Origin: Nitrospira sp.
Lineage (GTDB): Bacteria; Nitrospirota; Nitrospiria; Nitrospirales; Nitrospiraceae
DNA: 32,024 nucleotides
NCBI GenBank assembly: GCA_024331095.1
Contig: JANDJE010000026.1
Location: 1 to 32,024, forward strand
Reading direction: 5' to 3'
This document shows positions 16,277 through 24,455 of this stretch, piece after piece. The first letter of the stretch is position 1. Every line of letters begins with the position of its first letter. The notes under the pieces were generated by a model, which saw only the letters and a list, made by a program, of their open reading frames with translations, was not told the origin of the DNA and made no database searches. Both the position numbers and the translations under genes were made by a program.

Positions 16277-17142
16277 GCTGACTGCCCTTCCTTGAGTTTA
16301 CGGATCAGTACGAACTGAAACCCCAACGCCAACACGGCGGCCACGCCCGCATACAGATACCCGGAATAATCAGGAGGCGGCTCCGCCCGAAAATACCACC
16401 ATGACGACACGGCTTTTTGCGATCCCTTTTCAATGAGCTGTCCCGTCGCGTCTTTTCTCCCATCCCAAACGGCGAAGGCGATATTGATGAACTGGCCGGG
16501 CGTGACCTGCATATCCTCATCCGGATGTTCGGTCACCAGCGACCGGGAAAACACGATTCTCCACTTCCCGTTTGCGTACTCGCCCTTGGCTGTCACGTCT
16601 TGATGGGAGTGCGGCCGGAGGGTACCGAACCCCTTGGCCCACATATCCACGCCTTTATTGTCTTTGTGCTTCCAGAACCAGATGTTGACGGGCCCGCCGT
16701 CCACCAAGAGCATCGGCTGGCCGTGCGCAAAATGCGCCTTCTTATCTCCGACCATGAATTCGATCGCCGCCGCGTCGTCGGGGTCCTGCGTGGGATCATC
16801 ATATTCCAAGAGAAACGCCACCTGTGTCCCGTCATGCAAGGCGCGCACGGTCAGATCCTGCACGGTCACTTCCTGAATGCGGTCAGGCCAATGGACTTGC
16901 GGCGACATCGGAAAGACGGCGGGCGCGGCGCTGTTCCAAGCCGCCGCGTTCGGATCATCGACGGGCAAGGCGCCCGAGACAAGGGACGCGCGAACCGCCA
17001 CGCTTTCCTGCGCCGAACCGTCCGCTGCTCCCCCCACAATCAGAGTGGCAATCAGGACCCCCTTGACATATGCGCTCCATCGAGCCGACAACTTCACGGG
17101 ATTCATGCTGGCCTCGTTTCCCCACGGCGATACGGGCGACAT
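16273..17142 (-). CDS. Ethylbenzene-dehydrogenase-type haem b protein, NxrC-like, membrane anchored
   Basis: 289 residues. A signal peptide (to about AQE, residue 46) is followed by a DOMON-type domain of the ethylbenzene dehydrogenase/DMSO-reductase gamma family (about 50-250), which binds one haem b; visible segments are LTVRALHDGTQVAFLLEYDD, PVNIWFWKH, and VFSRSL. A single membrane helix lies near the C-terminus (about 262-282). The same family contains the proposed gamma subunit (NxrC) of nitrite oxidoreductase in Nitrospira, but here it is inside a cytochrome operon with no NxrA or NxrB adjacent. The ATG at 17142 has GAGGGAG upstream; the internal ATG at 17106 also has a GAGG site, so 277 residues is possible. 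Confidence 0.87.
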   Translation of the reverse strand: MSPVSPWGNEASMNPVKLSARWSAYVKGVLIATLIVGGAADGSAQESVAVRASLVSGALPVDDPNAAAWNSAAPAVFPMSPQVHWPDRIQEVTVQDLTVRALHDGTQVAFLLEYDDPTQDPDDAAAIEFMVGDKKAHFAHGQPMLLVDGGPVNIWFWKHKDNKGVDMWAKGFGTLRPHSHQDVTAKGEYANGKWRIVFSRSLVTEHPDEDMQVTPGQFINIAFAVWDGRKDATGQLIEKGSQKAVSSWWYFRAEPPPDYSGYLYAGVAAVLALGFQFVLIRKLKEGQSA

Positions 17143-17157
17143 CGGTTCTCCCTCGCG

Positions 17158-17877
17158 CTATTCCCACGTACGCGGCGACTGATGCGCGCCGTCGTATTCG
17201 CCCATGATGATTTTCCAGATCCATTCATCCGGCAATTCAAGCTCCCAACGCGGCATCGCGGATTTCCACGGCATGCCTTCGATCGGAAGCCCGACCCCGC
17301 CCTTTTTGATACGCCAAAACAGATAGCTTTCCTGCAACATCGCGATGGTCGTGGGATCGGCAAAATTGGCCGGCGGAGGGTTGTATCCGCGGGCCGCCGG
17401 TCCTTTCCCGTCGAAATTCGCGCCATGGCAAGGCGAGCAAAACGCCGCGTAGAATCCCTTGCCTTGCATGATGTTTTCCGGGGTCCTGGGAACCGGATTC
17501 GCCAACCCGGTGTATTCGCCGGGCGGAGCGGGATGAATCACTCGGCTTTCGGCTGGAGGCTGACCGCTCGGAGCCGTCGCGTTGTACGTCTGCCATCCGA
17601 CCAGAAGAGGAAAGAAAATAAGAATCCCATATCGAAACGGCCTCAACCCGCCGATGTTGTCTCCCGTCAAAAATTTCTGCATCGGCCCCCAAAAGGCGTC
17701 TTTGGACTCGGCGCTTACGGTTTCAAAAATGATGATCCCCGACAACGTCAGCAATAGATACAGCAGAATGAGGCTGGATGGAAGCGCCGCGGACCCCGGG
17801 ATATTCGGCAGCACAAACTTGAGCACCGCGTACATGACCCCCATGATGATAATCGGCCTGATCAACGAATGCCCCAT
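17158..17877 (-). CDS. Membrane-bound cytochrome c (mono-haem)
   Basis: 239 residues with membrane helices at about 7-24, 33-52 and 82-98, then a periplasmic c-haem domain with C147-x-x-C150-H151 (CSPCH). A candidate Met ligand lies in GMPWKSAMPRW. The DEWIWKIIMGEYDG ending is typical of these small cytochrome domains. It lies 15 bases before the NxrC-like gene and 15 bases after the preceding cytochrome gene. It should pass electrons between the membrane complex and a periplasmic acceptor. No homology to a specific named subunit was recognised. Confidence 0.92.
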   Translation of the reverse strand: MGHSLIRPIIIMGVMYAVLKFVLPNIPGSAALPSSLILLYLLLTLSGIIIFETVSAESKDAFWGPMQKFLTGDNIGGLRPFRYGILIFFPLLVGWQTYNATAPSGQPPAESRVIHPAPPGEYTGLANPVPRTPENIMQGKGFYAAFCSPCHGANFDGKGPAARGYNPPPANFADPTTIAMLQESYLFWRIKKGGVGLPIEGMPWKSAMPRWELELPDEWIWKIIMGEYDGAHQSPRTWE

Positions 17878-17892
17878 GATTCCTCCCTCTGC

Positions 17893-18516
17893 CTAGTTCG
17901 CCTGCGCGACGGTCAACGGAGCGGATTCTTCCCCGGCGACCGAAGCGGGCGCCCCCTGACCCGGTATTTCAAGCTCTGACAGACTGACGGAAATCGGCTC
18001 TCCGCTCATTTGTTGAAGGAACGCGATCACCGCCAAAATTTCATTCTTCGACAAGCCGATCGGGTCTTTGTCGATGCTCGGCATCGTCGCCGGATATTCC
18101 TTCGGCACCCCTCCATGCCGGTAGTCTTGATAAATGAAGGCTTGCGGATCCGTCAGACTTTCATACAGAAATGCCTTGGTCAATTTGGCGCCGATCCCCT
18201 TCAAATCAGGGCAACGGGCCGACTCGCTGGGCCCGATAGAATGACAGAGCGCGCATTGCCCCTTGCTGAAAAAAATTGTTTGCCCCAGCGCCGCGATGTC
18301 GGTCGGCGTCTTGATGCTGGCGATGTCGATGGCTTCATCCGCCGGGGGAAGAGACGCCATCTGCGGCACCGCGAGAGACATCAACGAAAACAAACCGAGC
18401 ACGATGGAGACGAACCCCGTAACTCGAAAAAAATTCGATTGAATGAAGAGAAGGATCAGGATTCCAAAGAGGACGATCGCGAGCGCGATCAACTGAAGCT
18501 GCGCAAGTTCACTCAT
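17893..18516 (-). CDS. Membrane-bound cytochrome c (mono-haem)
   Basis: 207 residues with two N-terminal membrane helices (about 5-25 and 32-51) and a c-haem domain holding C88-x-x-C91-H92 (CALCH); the ligand Met is probably in YPATMPSID (near 143). The C-terminal 30 residues are Ala/Pro/Glu-rich and probably flexible. It starts 87 bases downstream of the bd-like protein 1 stop and is followed 15 bases later by another membrane cytochrome c, so it is clearly in the operon. Role as for its neighbour: a haem c relay tethered to the respiratory complex. Confidence 0.92.
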   Translation of the reverse strand: MSELAQLQLIALAIVLFGILILLFIQSNFFRVTGFVSIVLGLFSLMSLAVPQMASLPPADEAIDIASIKTPTDIAALGQTIFFSKGQCALCHSIGPSESARCPDLKGIGAKLTKAFLYESLTDPQAFIYQDYRHGGVPKEYPATMPSIDKDPIGLSKNEILAVIAFLQQMSGEPISVSLSELEIPGQGAPASVAGEESAPLTVAQAN

Positions 18517-18603
18517 AACTCCCCTTCCCCGCCGAATGGCACGAACAACTCGTTCCCACGACGACAGTCTTCCCTCTGCACACCCTCGGTTGCGAACGGA
18601 GCG

Positions 18604-20451
18604 TCACAGTTGCCCGTGATCCGGCGCCCCCCCTGCAATAGCCGGAATGCCATGAGGCAGCTCCTTTTTTACCGTTCCCTGAGCGCCCTTGGCCTTGTCG
18701 CCCATCGTGGCGACCCAGAAGATAAACGCCACGAGCAGGCAGAAGAAAAACGTGCAGAAGACCATGATCAGCGAAGCGCTGCCGAGAGCGGGCGAGTACG
18801 CATAGGGAGAGGTATCGCGCATCACCCCGTACACGTGCCAATGGACACGGGACGAGGACCGCGCATAGCCCATCAGCGCCATCAGCAAGATAACCATGAT
18901 GGCGTTCAAGACCAAAGCGTATCCGGCCCGCGGGGGCATCCTGCCCCAGACCATCTCCGTCGTCGTTTTGGCACTCTTCAGCAGCAGAGCCGTCAAGGGC
19001 GTGATCGTGAGAATCACAAAAATGACGATCAACACCTGAGAGGTTGAGAAATAATTGATCCGGACGATCGCCGGCACGAAATATCCCCACACGCCGAGGA
19101 CGATGACGGCGAGGCTGGCCAAGACCAGCACGGCGCCCATGACCGCCTTAGCCAGCTTCGCCCATGGAGCCGCGTCTTGTTTTCCCGCTCGCCAGTACAT
19201 GACGAAACTCATGAACGTGATGAGAATCATGAGGTTCGACACCGTCATTTTTGCGGACATGACGCCGAGAACGCCGAGCAGCGGATGGTGCGCGCCTCCC
19301 ATTTTTTGAGCTTCTTCAATGCTGGCCACCAGCGAGTGAGGCGTCATCCACACGGCGAGACACAGCAACAAGCTGACCAACATCCAGAGAATGGGCTTTC
19401 GATACTTACTCTCCGACCCGGGAATCCGATAGGTAATCCCCAGCCAGAAATAGTAGTTAGAACCCAAAAAGAGGACTCCGATCAGCATCGCCTGGATGAT
19501 AAAGAGCCAGGAGAGAAAGCCGCCCATCAAGGTAATACCCATCTGCTGGTTGTATTGGTAGATCTCGCGCATCAGCCAATACCCGGCGAACGGCAGGGCC
19601 AAGAGACCGAACACACCGATAAAGTTGCCGACATATCCCATCCAGTCATAATGTTCGCGGTCTTCCGTGCTTTTGGCCGACAAGTAGCGAACACCGGCAT
19701 ATGCGCCGCAAATGTAGCCGCCGAGCACGACATTGGCGATGAGCCGATGGATGTTGATCGGCCACCAGGTCGGGTTCCAGGTGGCGGCCCACGCCCGTTC
19801 GATGGCCGTGCCTTCGGAGATCACAACCGGGCTTGATTGGAATGTCGCCCAGGCATTGGGGACGATCATGATGAAGATGGCAAAAAAGTTCAGGAGAAAG
19901 CCGAGGAAGATGTGCAAGGTCTTCTTGCCGCCATGCTGCATTGCGTCCCACCCATACCAATAGAGATACAGCGTCGCGGTCTCAAACAAGAACAGAAGGC
20001 AGTACACCAGGAAGGACGGAAAGAAAATGTCCGTCAGATAGTTCATGAGTTTGGGATAGAAGACGATGAGCAGGAACAATAAAATCCCGCCGAACAGGGC
20101 GGTAGTGGCGTAAGCGGACGTGAGCAGCTTGGTAAACTCCTTGGCCAACTTGTCGTAACGCTGCTCGCCCCCTTTCCATGCGATAACCTCACAGAGCCAG
20201 GCAAAAATCGGAACCCCCAAGACAAACCCCGCCAGAAGCAAATGGAGCTGCGCGACAATCCAAATCATATTCCTGCTGCCGATGTACGGAATATCCCGAT
20301 ACTCCGTTGGACCGGCCGTGGCTCCCTCGGCCGCGAGACCGATGGCCGGCAGAGCCAACCAGCTCGCCGTGAGCAACAGGGCCGCGAGCCAGCCCGAGCG
20401 GGCTCCTCCGACATGGATCGCTCGTTGAATCATCCTCTTCCCCTGGCGCAT
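18604..20451 (-). CDS. Cytochrome bd-like membrane protein 1 (CydA-like, divergent)
   Basis: 615 residues from ATG 20451, chosen for the GAGGTGA site six bases upstream; a GTG at 20475 lacks one. A signal-like helix (about 21-42) is followed by about 14 membrane helices. The first half is related to CydA: the helix 1 ligand-type His70 in WIVAQLH, His180 in KKTLHIFLG and His235 in PINIHRLIAN. The GRQPW quinol-loop motif of true CydA is missing and the C-terminal half is not CydA-like. It is paralogous to the protein at 24456-26183. Nitrospira genomes carry such bd-like proteins; whether they reduce oxygen is unproven. Here the context argues for a subunit of the Rieske/cytochrome b complex. 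Confidence 0.88.
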   Translation of the reverse strand: MRQGKRMIQRAIHVGGARSGWLAALLLTASWLALPAIGLAAEGATAGPTEYRDIPYIGSRNMIWIVAQLHLLLAGFVLGVPIFAWLCEVIAWKGGEQRYDKLAKEFTKLLTSAYATTALFGGILLFLLIVFYPKLMNYLTDIFFPSFLVYCLLFLFETATLYLYWYGWDAMQHGGKKTLHIFLGFLLNFFAIFIMIVPNAWATFQSSPVVISEGTAIERAWAATWNPTWWPINIHRLIANVVLGGYICGAYAGVRYLSAKSTEDREHYDWMGYVGNFIGVFGLLALPFAGYWLMREIYQYNQQMGITLMGGFLSWLFIIQAMLIGVLFLGSNYYFWLGITYRIPGSESKYRKPILWMLVSLLLCLAVWMTPHSLVASIEEAQKMGGAHHPLLGVLGVMSAKMTVSNLMILITFMSFVMYWRAGKQDAAPWAKLAKAVMGAVLVLASLAVIVLGVWGYFVPAIVRINYFSTSQVLIVIFVILTITPLTALLLKSAKTTTEMVWGRMPPRAGYALVLNAIMVILLMALMGYARSSSRVHWHVYGVMRDTSPYAYSPALGSASLIMVFCTFFFCLLVAFIFWVATMGDKAKGAQGTVKKELPHGIPAIAGGAPDHGQL

Positions 20452-20497
20452 GAAGCTCACCTCTTCACCTCGCACGTTACGGTTTGCCGAGAGCAGA

Positions 20498-21493
20498 TCA
20501 ATCGCCGGTTTTCGCTCCGGTCTTATGTTCGGCCTTGGCTCCGCTCTTTTCCTTTTCTTTGACGACCGCCTCGCCCGCTTTTTTCTCTTCCAACGCCTCG
20601 ACTTGGGCGATCAGGTTCTCTATCTGTTGTTCATCGCGCGCCAGGGTCTCCATCGGCTTGAACGGCCGCTGGACCACGACCTCCGGCTTGGGGCAACATT
20701 CGTGAGGATGAGGCGTCGTCACCGGAAGCGCGACCCAAAACAGGATGCAAAAGAAGAGTCCCACTCCTACGACCGTCGTGACGAACAGCCCCTGATCACG
20801 AGGCACGCGCATCAAATCCCATCGTGTAATCAACGCCTGATAGGTTCCGGATGCCGGCGACGCGGTGGCGGCAATGTCGCGGATTATGCGACCGACGGTT
20901 GAAACTCCGATCGTCAACAGAACCATTAAGACTCCGAATGCGATGGTTCCCCAAATCGTGACCTCGAGTCCGATCCGTTCGGCCACCGGAAGTCCGGTAT
21001 GGAACAGATGCCGCAGGCTTTCCATTTGAGCCAAGGAATGCGACGTAGACATCGCCGTTTCCGTGACCGAGCCGACCACCACCCAAAGGATCGGCAAAAA
21101 GAAGGCACCGACGACTGAAGATTTCCACCAGAGGGTGAACCCCAGTCTCGGAGGCGGCTCCTTTCTGAGCCGCTCAAGAAAAAACGTTTGACCGACGACT
21201 CCGAACGCCCAGATATCGATCGGAATGGAGAGAAAAAGGAGCAGCGGCAACCCGATTCCTTCACCGAAGTTTCCATCCAGCGCGAGAGAAATAATCGGCA
21301 CGGCAAAGACCGTCACCGGACTGGCGAGCAACATCAAGAAGGCCAACCCCAGCCGAGCCTCCAGATGCATCAGGCCGACGGCCAAGGCGATTACGGCCAA
21401 CGGCAGCTTGATGGGAAGCCCGGTCCAACAGGTAGGCCAGAGCACTCCGATCCCTATCTGCGTTGGCGACAAAGAGTCTCGTTCACCGGCCAT
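20498..21493 (-). CDS. Unknown polytopic membrane protein of the respiratory block
   Basis: 331 residues with about six or seven membrane helices between residues 28 and 265, and a soluble C-terminal tail. The tail begins with an HPHECC segment (about 275-280, a possible metal or disulfide site), then a Glu/Lys-rich probable coiled coil (DEQQIENLIAQVEALEEKKAG). No CxxCH motif or known family is seen. It lies between the cytochrome b gene (35 bases upstream) and bd-like protein 1 (46 bases downstream), so it is very probably a structural or quinone-side subunit of the same complex. Histidines in the helices could bind haem but no pair is diagnostic. Confidence 0.85.
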   Translation of the reverse strand: MAGERDSLSPTQIGIGVLWPTCWTGLPIKLPLAVIALAVGLMHLEARLGLAFLMLLASPVTVFAVPIISLALDGNFGEGIGLPLLLFLSIPIDIWAFGVVGQTFFLERLRKEPPPRLGFTLWWKSSVVGAFFLPILWVVVGSVTETAMSTSHSLAQMESLRHLFHTGLPVAERIGLEVTIWGTIAFGVLMVLLTIGVSTVGRIIRDIAATASPASGTYQALITRWDLMRVPRDQGLFVTTVVGVGLFFCILFWVALPVTTPHPHECCPKPEVVVQRPFKPMETLARDEQQIENLIAQVEALEEKKAGEAVVKEKEKSGAKAEHKTGAKTGD

Positions 21494-21528
21494 TGGTCAT
21501 CCGTGGCGCCGCCGCGCCGCTCCTGATT

Positions 21529-22641
21529 TTAGTCCAGAAACTCTCGGTTGATTACGGCGGAGACCGTGAAAATCGCCATGATCGCCATCATCGCGATCCA
21601 ACTGATCAACGCCACGGGACGCTTGAAAATATTCCGTTCCGGATCTCGATCGAAAAAGGGGAGCGCCACGAGCAGGCCCATGAAAATCACCGGCAATGCC
21701 ACGGCTCCCATAAACTGCCCGAATTCACCGGAAAACATCTTGAGCCTGAGCAGTTGAAAGTAAAAGAGAAAATACCATTCCGGTTCAGGATGATACTCAC
21801 CTGGATCGGGCGTGGCTTCTTCCAACAGCACCACCGGCTCCCAGAACGCCAACCCGCAAATCGCGGCAAAGACGACGGCCATCCCCACAATGTCTTTCCA
21901 CACTTGCCTGGGGAAAAAGTAGTCGGTTTTCGCCTTGATCTCTTCCGGAGTTCCCCGAAACGGACCGGCCGGCGCAGCCACTCGAAATAGGTACAGGTGC
22001 AACCCGGCCAAGGCCATGAGCGCGGCCGGCAGAATCATCACGTGGATGACGAAAAACCGGCTCAACGTCAGTTGGCCCGGCGTCGGTCCTCCCTTCAGAA
22101 ACCGCGCCATGAAATCGCCGAGGATCGGCGTTTTGTCGAGAATTTCGACTCCCACCGTCGTGGCCCAATAGGCCCGTTGATCCCACGGAAGCAAATATCC
22201 GGTAAATCCGAATCCGATGACGATGCCGAACAACGCCAACCCGACGATCCACAGGAGTTCACGGGGGGGCTTATAGGCTCCCCAGAGAAATACTTGCGAC
22301 ATGTGTGCGACGACGCAGACAGCCATGGCGCTGGAACCCCAAAAGTGATAGCCCAGCAGAAACCAGCCGTAATCCACTTCGTGGATGATGTATTGGGTAC
22401 TGGCATAGGCATGGTCCGCCGTGGGGACGTAATAAAACATCAGCAACACGCCGGTGATCGCCTGCATGATGAAAAGAAACAGCAGGATGGAGCCGAACAC
22501 ATAGGCCCACCGGGAGCCGCCGGGGATCGGCTCGTTGAGCATCTTGGCTTGAATTTCCTTCAGGCCGACGCGCTGGTCGAGAAACGCGACGATTTTTTCG
22601 ACGGCGGTTGAAGGAACGTTGGAAACGGACGGCTGCCGCAT
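21529..22641 (-). CDS. Cytochrome b (b6 and subunit IV fused in one chain)
   Basis: 370 residues covering all eight helices of cytochrome b6 plus subunit IV. The bis-His haem ligands are H99/H113 and H200/H215; the spacings of 14 and 15 match cytochrome b6 rather than mitochondrial cytochrome b. The Qo-site PEWY motif is at 287-290, and GYLLPWDQRAYW (148-159) marks the b6-type cd loop. The Cys that holds the extra haem c of cytochrome b6f is not at the matching place (the segment reads WAYVFGS), so that haem is probably absent. It directly abuts the Rieske gene. It oxidises or reduces quinol in the membrane; in a nitrite oxidiser this could also run in reverse. Confidence 0.95.
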   Translation of the reverse strand: MRQPSVSNVPSTAVEKIVAFLDQRVGLKEIQAKMLNEPIPGGSRWAYVFGSILLFLFIMQAITGVLLMFYYVPTADHAYASTQYIIHEVDYGWFLLGYHFWGSSAMAVCVVAHMSQVFLWGAYKPPRELLWIVGLALFGIVIGFGFTGYLLPWDQRAYWATTVGVEILDKTPILGDFMARFLKGGPTPGQLTLSRFFVIHVMILPAALMALAGLHLYLFRVAAPAGPFRGTPEEIKAKTDYFFPRQVWKDIVGMAVVFAAICGLAFWEPVVLLEEATPDPGEYHPEPEWYFLFYFQLLRLKMFSGEFGQFMGAVALPVIFMGLLVALPFFDRDPERNIFKRPVALISWIAMMAIMAIFTVSAVINREFLD

Positions 22642-23580
22642 TTACATGATCCGAATTTGAGACTTGACTCCGGCCTTGAATTCCATATCGATGATTTCCA
22701 CGTCGCCGTTGGCCGCCACCTTGATCGGCAAGGCATCGAGCGGCCTGGGCGCCGGACCGTCAAGCACCTTCCCCGCCGCGTCGTAAATGCTCAGGTGACA
22801 GGGGCAAAGAAACACCTCTCCCAGAGTCTTGTGTTGCCGCCATTTGTACGCGCAACCCAGATGAGGGCATTTGCCTGAAAACGCGACATAGGGAATGTCT
22901 TTTTTGTTCGTCCAAATGAGTTTCCCCGACGAATCGCGGAACTCTTGATCCTTGCCTTGATAAATCTGATCGAGCACCGAAGGAGTGGCTTTTAAAATCC
23001 ACACCGACTTCTCGATCTCGGCTTCCGGCATATAGGCTTCTTTGACCGTTTTCTTGTATTGGAACTGCACGCCGATGTCGTCCTGCTTGATCTTGCCGAC
23101 GTTTCCGACCTTCAGCCATCCGTTGTCGAACGGCGCGTACATCGGTTTCATCAGATAACGCAGCACCGGATAGACCATCGGCAACCCGATCAGAAAACCG
23201 ATGGCGTGCGTGAAGTTCATGAAGAAGGTTCTGCGCTTGATGTCCTTTTCAAGGTCGGGCAGCGGAACGAGCACTTCACCGGGAACGACGTCGAGATTGT
23301 CTTCCAGATGCGAGATCTCGACTTCGTGCGTGGTGACGTAATCCTCTCGATCGAACGGCGGAAGAGCCGCGATCTCGGAGGAAGGGATCTTTAATTCCAC
23401 GGTGCTCTCCGAGACGGCTCGCACGTGTTCCATGGCCACTCGCCGCTCGCCATCGCCGTCCAGCGACACCACCAGATGGCTGATGTCATGAGAAATCGGG
23501 TCAAGAATGACCCTCGTCACTTCACCGATATCTCGGTCCGTGCAACGAACCTTCGATTTCAGTTTCGGCTGCACCATCAT
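22642..23580 (-). CDS. Rieske 2Fe-2S protein with an N-terminal PRC-barrel domain
   Basis: 312 residues. The C-terminal Rieske domain has C238-x-H240-x-x-C243 (CPHLGC) and C259-x-C261-H262 (CPCH): C238, H240, C259 and H262 bind the cluster, while C243 and C261 form the usual disulfide. A membrane helix lies at about 122-142. Ahead of it, residues about 5-75 resemble a PRC-barrel (VRCTDRDIGEVTRVILDP, then HLVVSLDGD), which is not part of normal Rieske proteins and should lie in the cytosol. The ATG ATG start overlaps the upstream cytochrome stop by four bases (23577-23580), and its TAA abuts the cytochrome b ATG. It works with that cytochrome b at the Qo site. Confidence 0.94.
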   Translation of the reverse strand: MMVQPKLKSKVRCTDRDIGEVTRVILDPISHDISHLVVSLDGDGERRVAMEHVRAVSESTVELKIPSSEIAALPPFDREDYVTTHEVEISHLEDNLDVVPGEVLVPLPDLEKDIKRRTFFMNFTHAIGFLIGLPMVYPVLRYLMKPMYAPFDNGWLKVGNVGKIKQDDIGVQFQYKKTVKEAYMPEAEIEKSVWILKATPSVLDQIYQGKDQEFRDSSGKLIWTNKKDIPYVAFSGKCPHLGCAYKWRQHKTLGEVFLCPCHLSIYDAAGKVLDGPAPRPLDALPIKVAANGDVEIIDMEFKAGVKSQIRIM

Positions 23581-24386
23581 TTCTTCTTGATCGGTTTCGG
23601 CGTCGCGACCGCCGTGTTCTTAAACGTGTAAAGCCACGAGGCAAGCGCGGTTATTTCTCCGTCACTCATCACGTCCTTGAATTTGTCCGGCATCCGTCCC
23701 TTTTCCCACTCTTTTTCAAATCCCTCCGCCATGAAACTCTTGGGGTCGATGATCTTTTGCTTGATCTCCTCGACCGTCAGATAGGACCCGATGTTATCCA
23801 ACTCCGGACCGCGCTTTTTCCCGCCCTCGCCTCTTAATTTATGGCAGTTGTAACATTCCTGAAGCTGCCACTGCTCTTCTCCGATTTTCATGAGGTCGCC
23901 GGAATCCGCGTTTGCGCTCGCAGAAGTCGCAGCGGAAGCGACGACCTTCTGAGCCACGACGGGAGCTTGGTCGCCTCCCAACGCCTGAATCCGTTCGGTC
24001 AGCATTTTGGCCTTCTCATCAAGTTCTTGAATGCGCTTGGTCACTTCGGCCGCGTTCCAGGGATCGAGTGGATTTTCTTTGCCGTCGAGAATCTTGGCGA
24101 TCTTTTCTCTCTCATCCTCAGGGTCGAACTGAGGCCAAAGCGACGCCGTGGCCCCATACCCGAAGCAGAGAACCAAGTAGAACGCCACAACGGACATGGC
24201 CGCCGACCATCCGCTGGGTCCGTTCGTCTGCGGCACGTCCAACAGCAGAAACATCAACATGCCGACGATCGCGAATCCGACGAACAGCCCTTGAAATACC
24301 GGCGGGAACTCCATCGCCATCGACCCGAACCAGAGACCGGCGGCCACCGCCAGGCCGACAACGATTTTGACCATTGCCTTCCCCAT
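23577..24386 (-). CDS. Membrane-bound cytochrome c with charged linker (mono-haem)
   Basis: 269 residues from ATG 24386, preferred because GGGGAG lies five bases upstream; the GTG at 24410 has none. Three membrane helices (about 5-22, 31-50 and 62-83) are followed by a charged helical linker (about 88-137) and an Ala-rich hinge, then a c-haem domain with C178-x-x-C181-H182 (CYNCH) and a probable Met ligand in GRMPDKF. The tail is Lys-rich. It sits directly before the Rieske and cytochrome b genes, so it is the best candidate for a cytochrome c1/f counterpart, the first haem c after the Rieske cluster. Confidence 0.92.
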   Translation of the reverse strand: MGKAMVKIVVGLAVAAGLWFGSMAMEFPPVFQGLFVGFAIVGMLMFLLLDVPQTNGPSGWSAAMSVVAFYLVLCFGYGATASLWPQFDPEDEREKIAKILDGKENPLDPWNAAEVTKRIQELDEKAKMLTERIQALGGDQAPVVAQKVVASAATSASANADSGDLMKIGEEQWQLQECYNCHKLRGEGGKKRGPELDNIGSYLTVEEIKQKIIDPKSFMAEGFEKEWEKGRMPDKFKDVMSDGEITALASWLYTFKNTAVATPKPIKKK

Positions 24387-24455
24387 AAGGACTCCCCTGG
24401 TTACGCCCACTCAACTCCGTACACCCGCCGATGCAACGCCCGATGGTGCCGATTG

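Noticed and set aside
18604..20451. Calling bd-like protein 1 a true cytochrome bd quinol oxidase (cydA)
   Set aside because: The quinol-loop GRQPW motif and a cydB gene are missing; only a CydA-like relation is supported.
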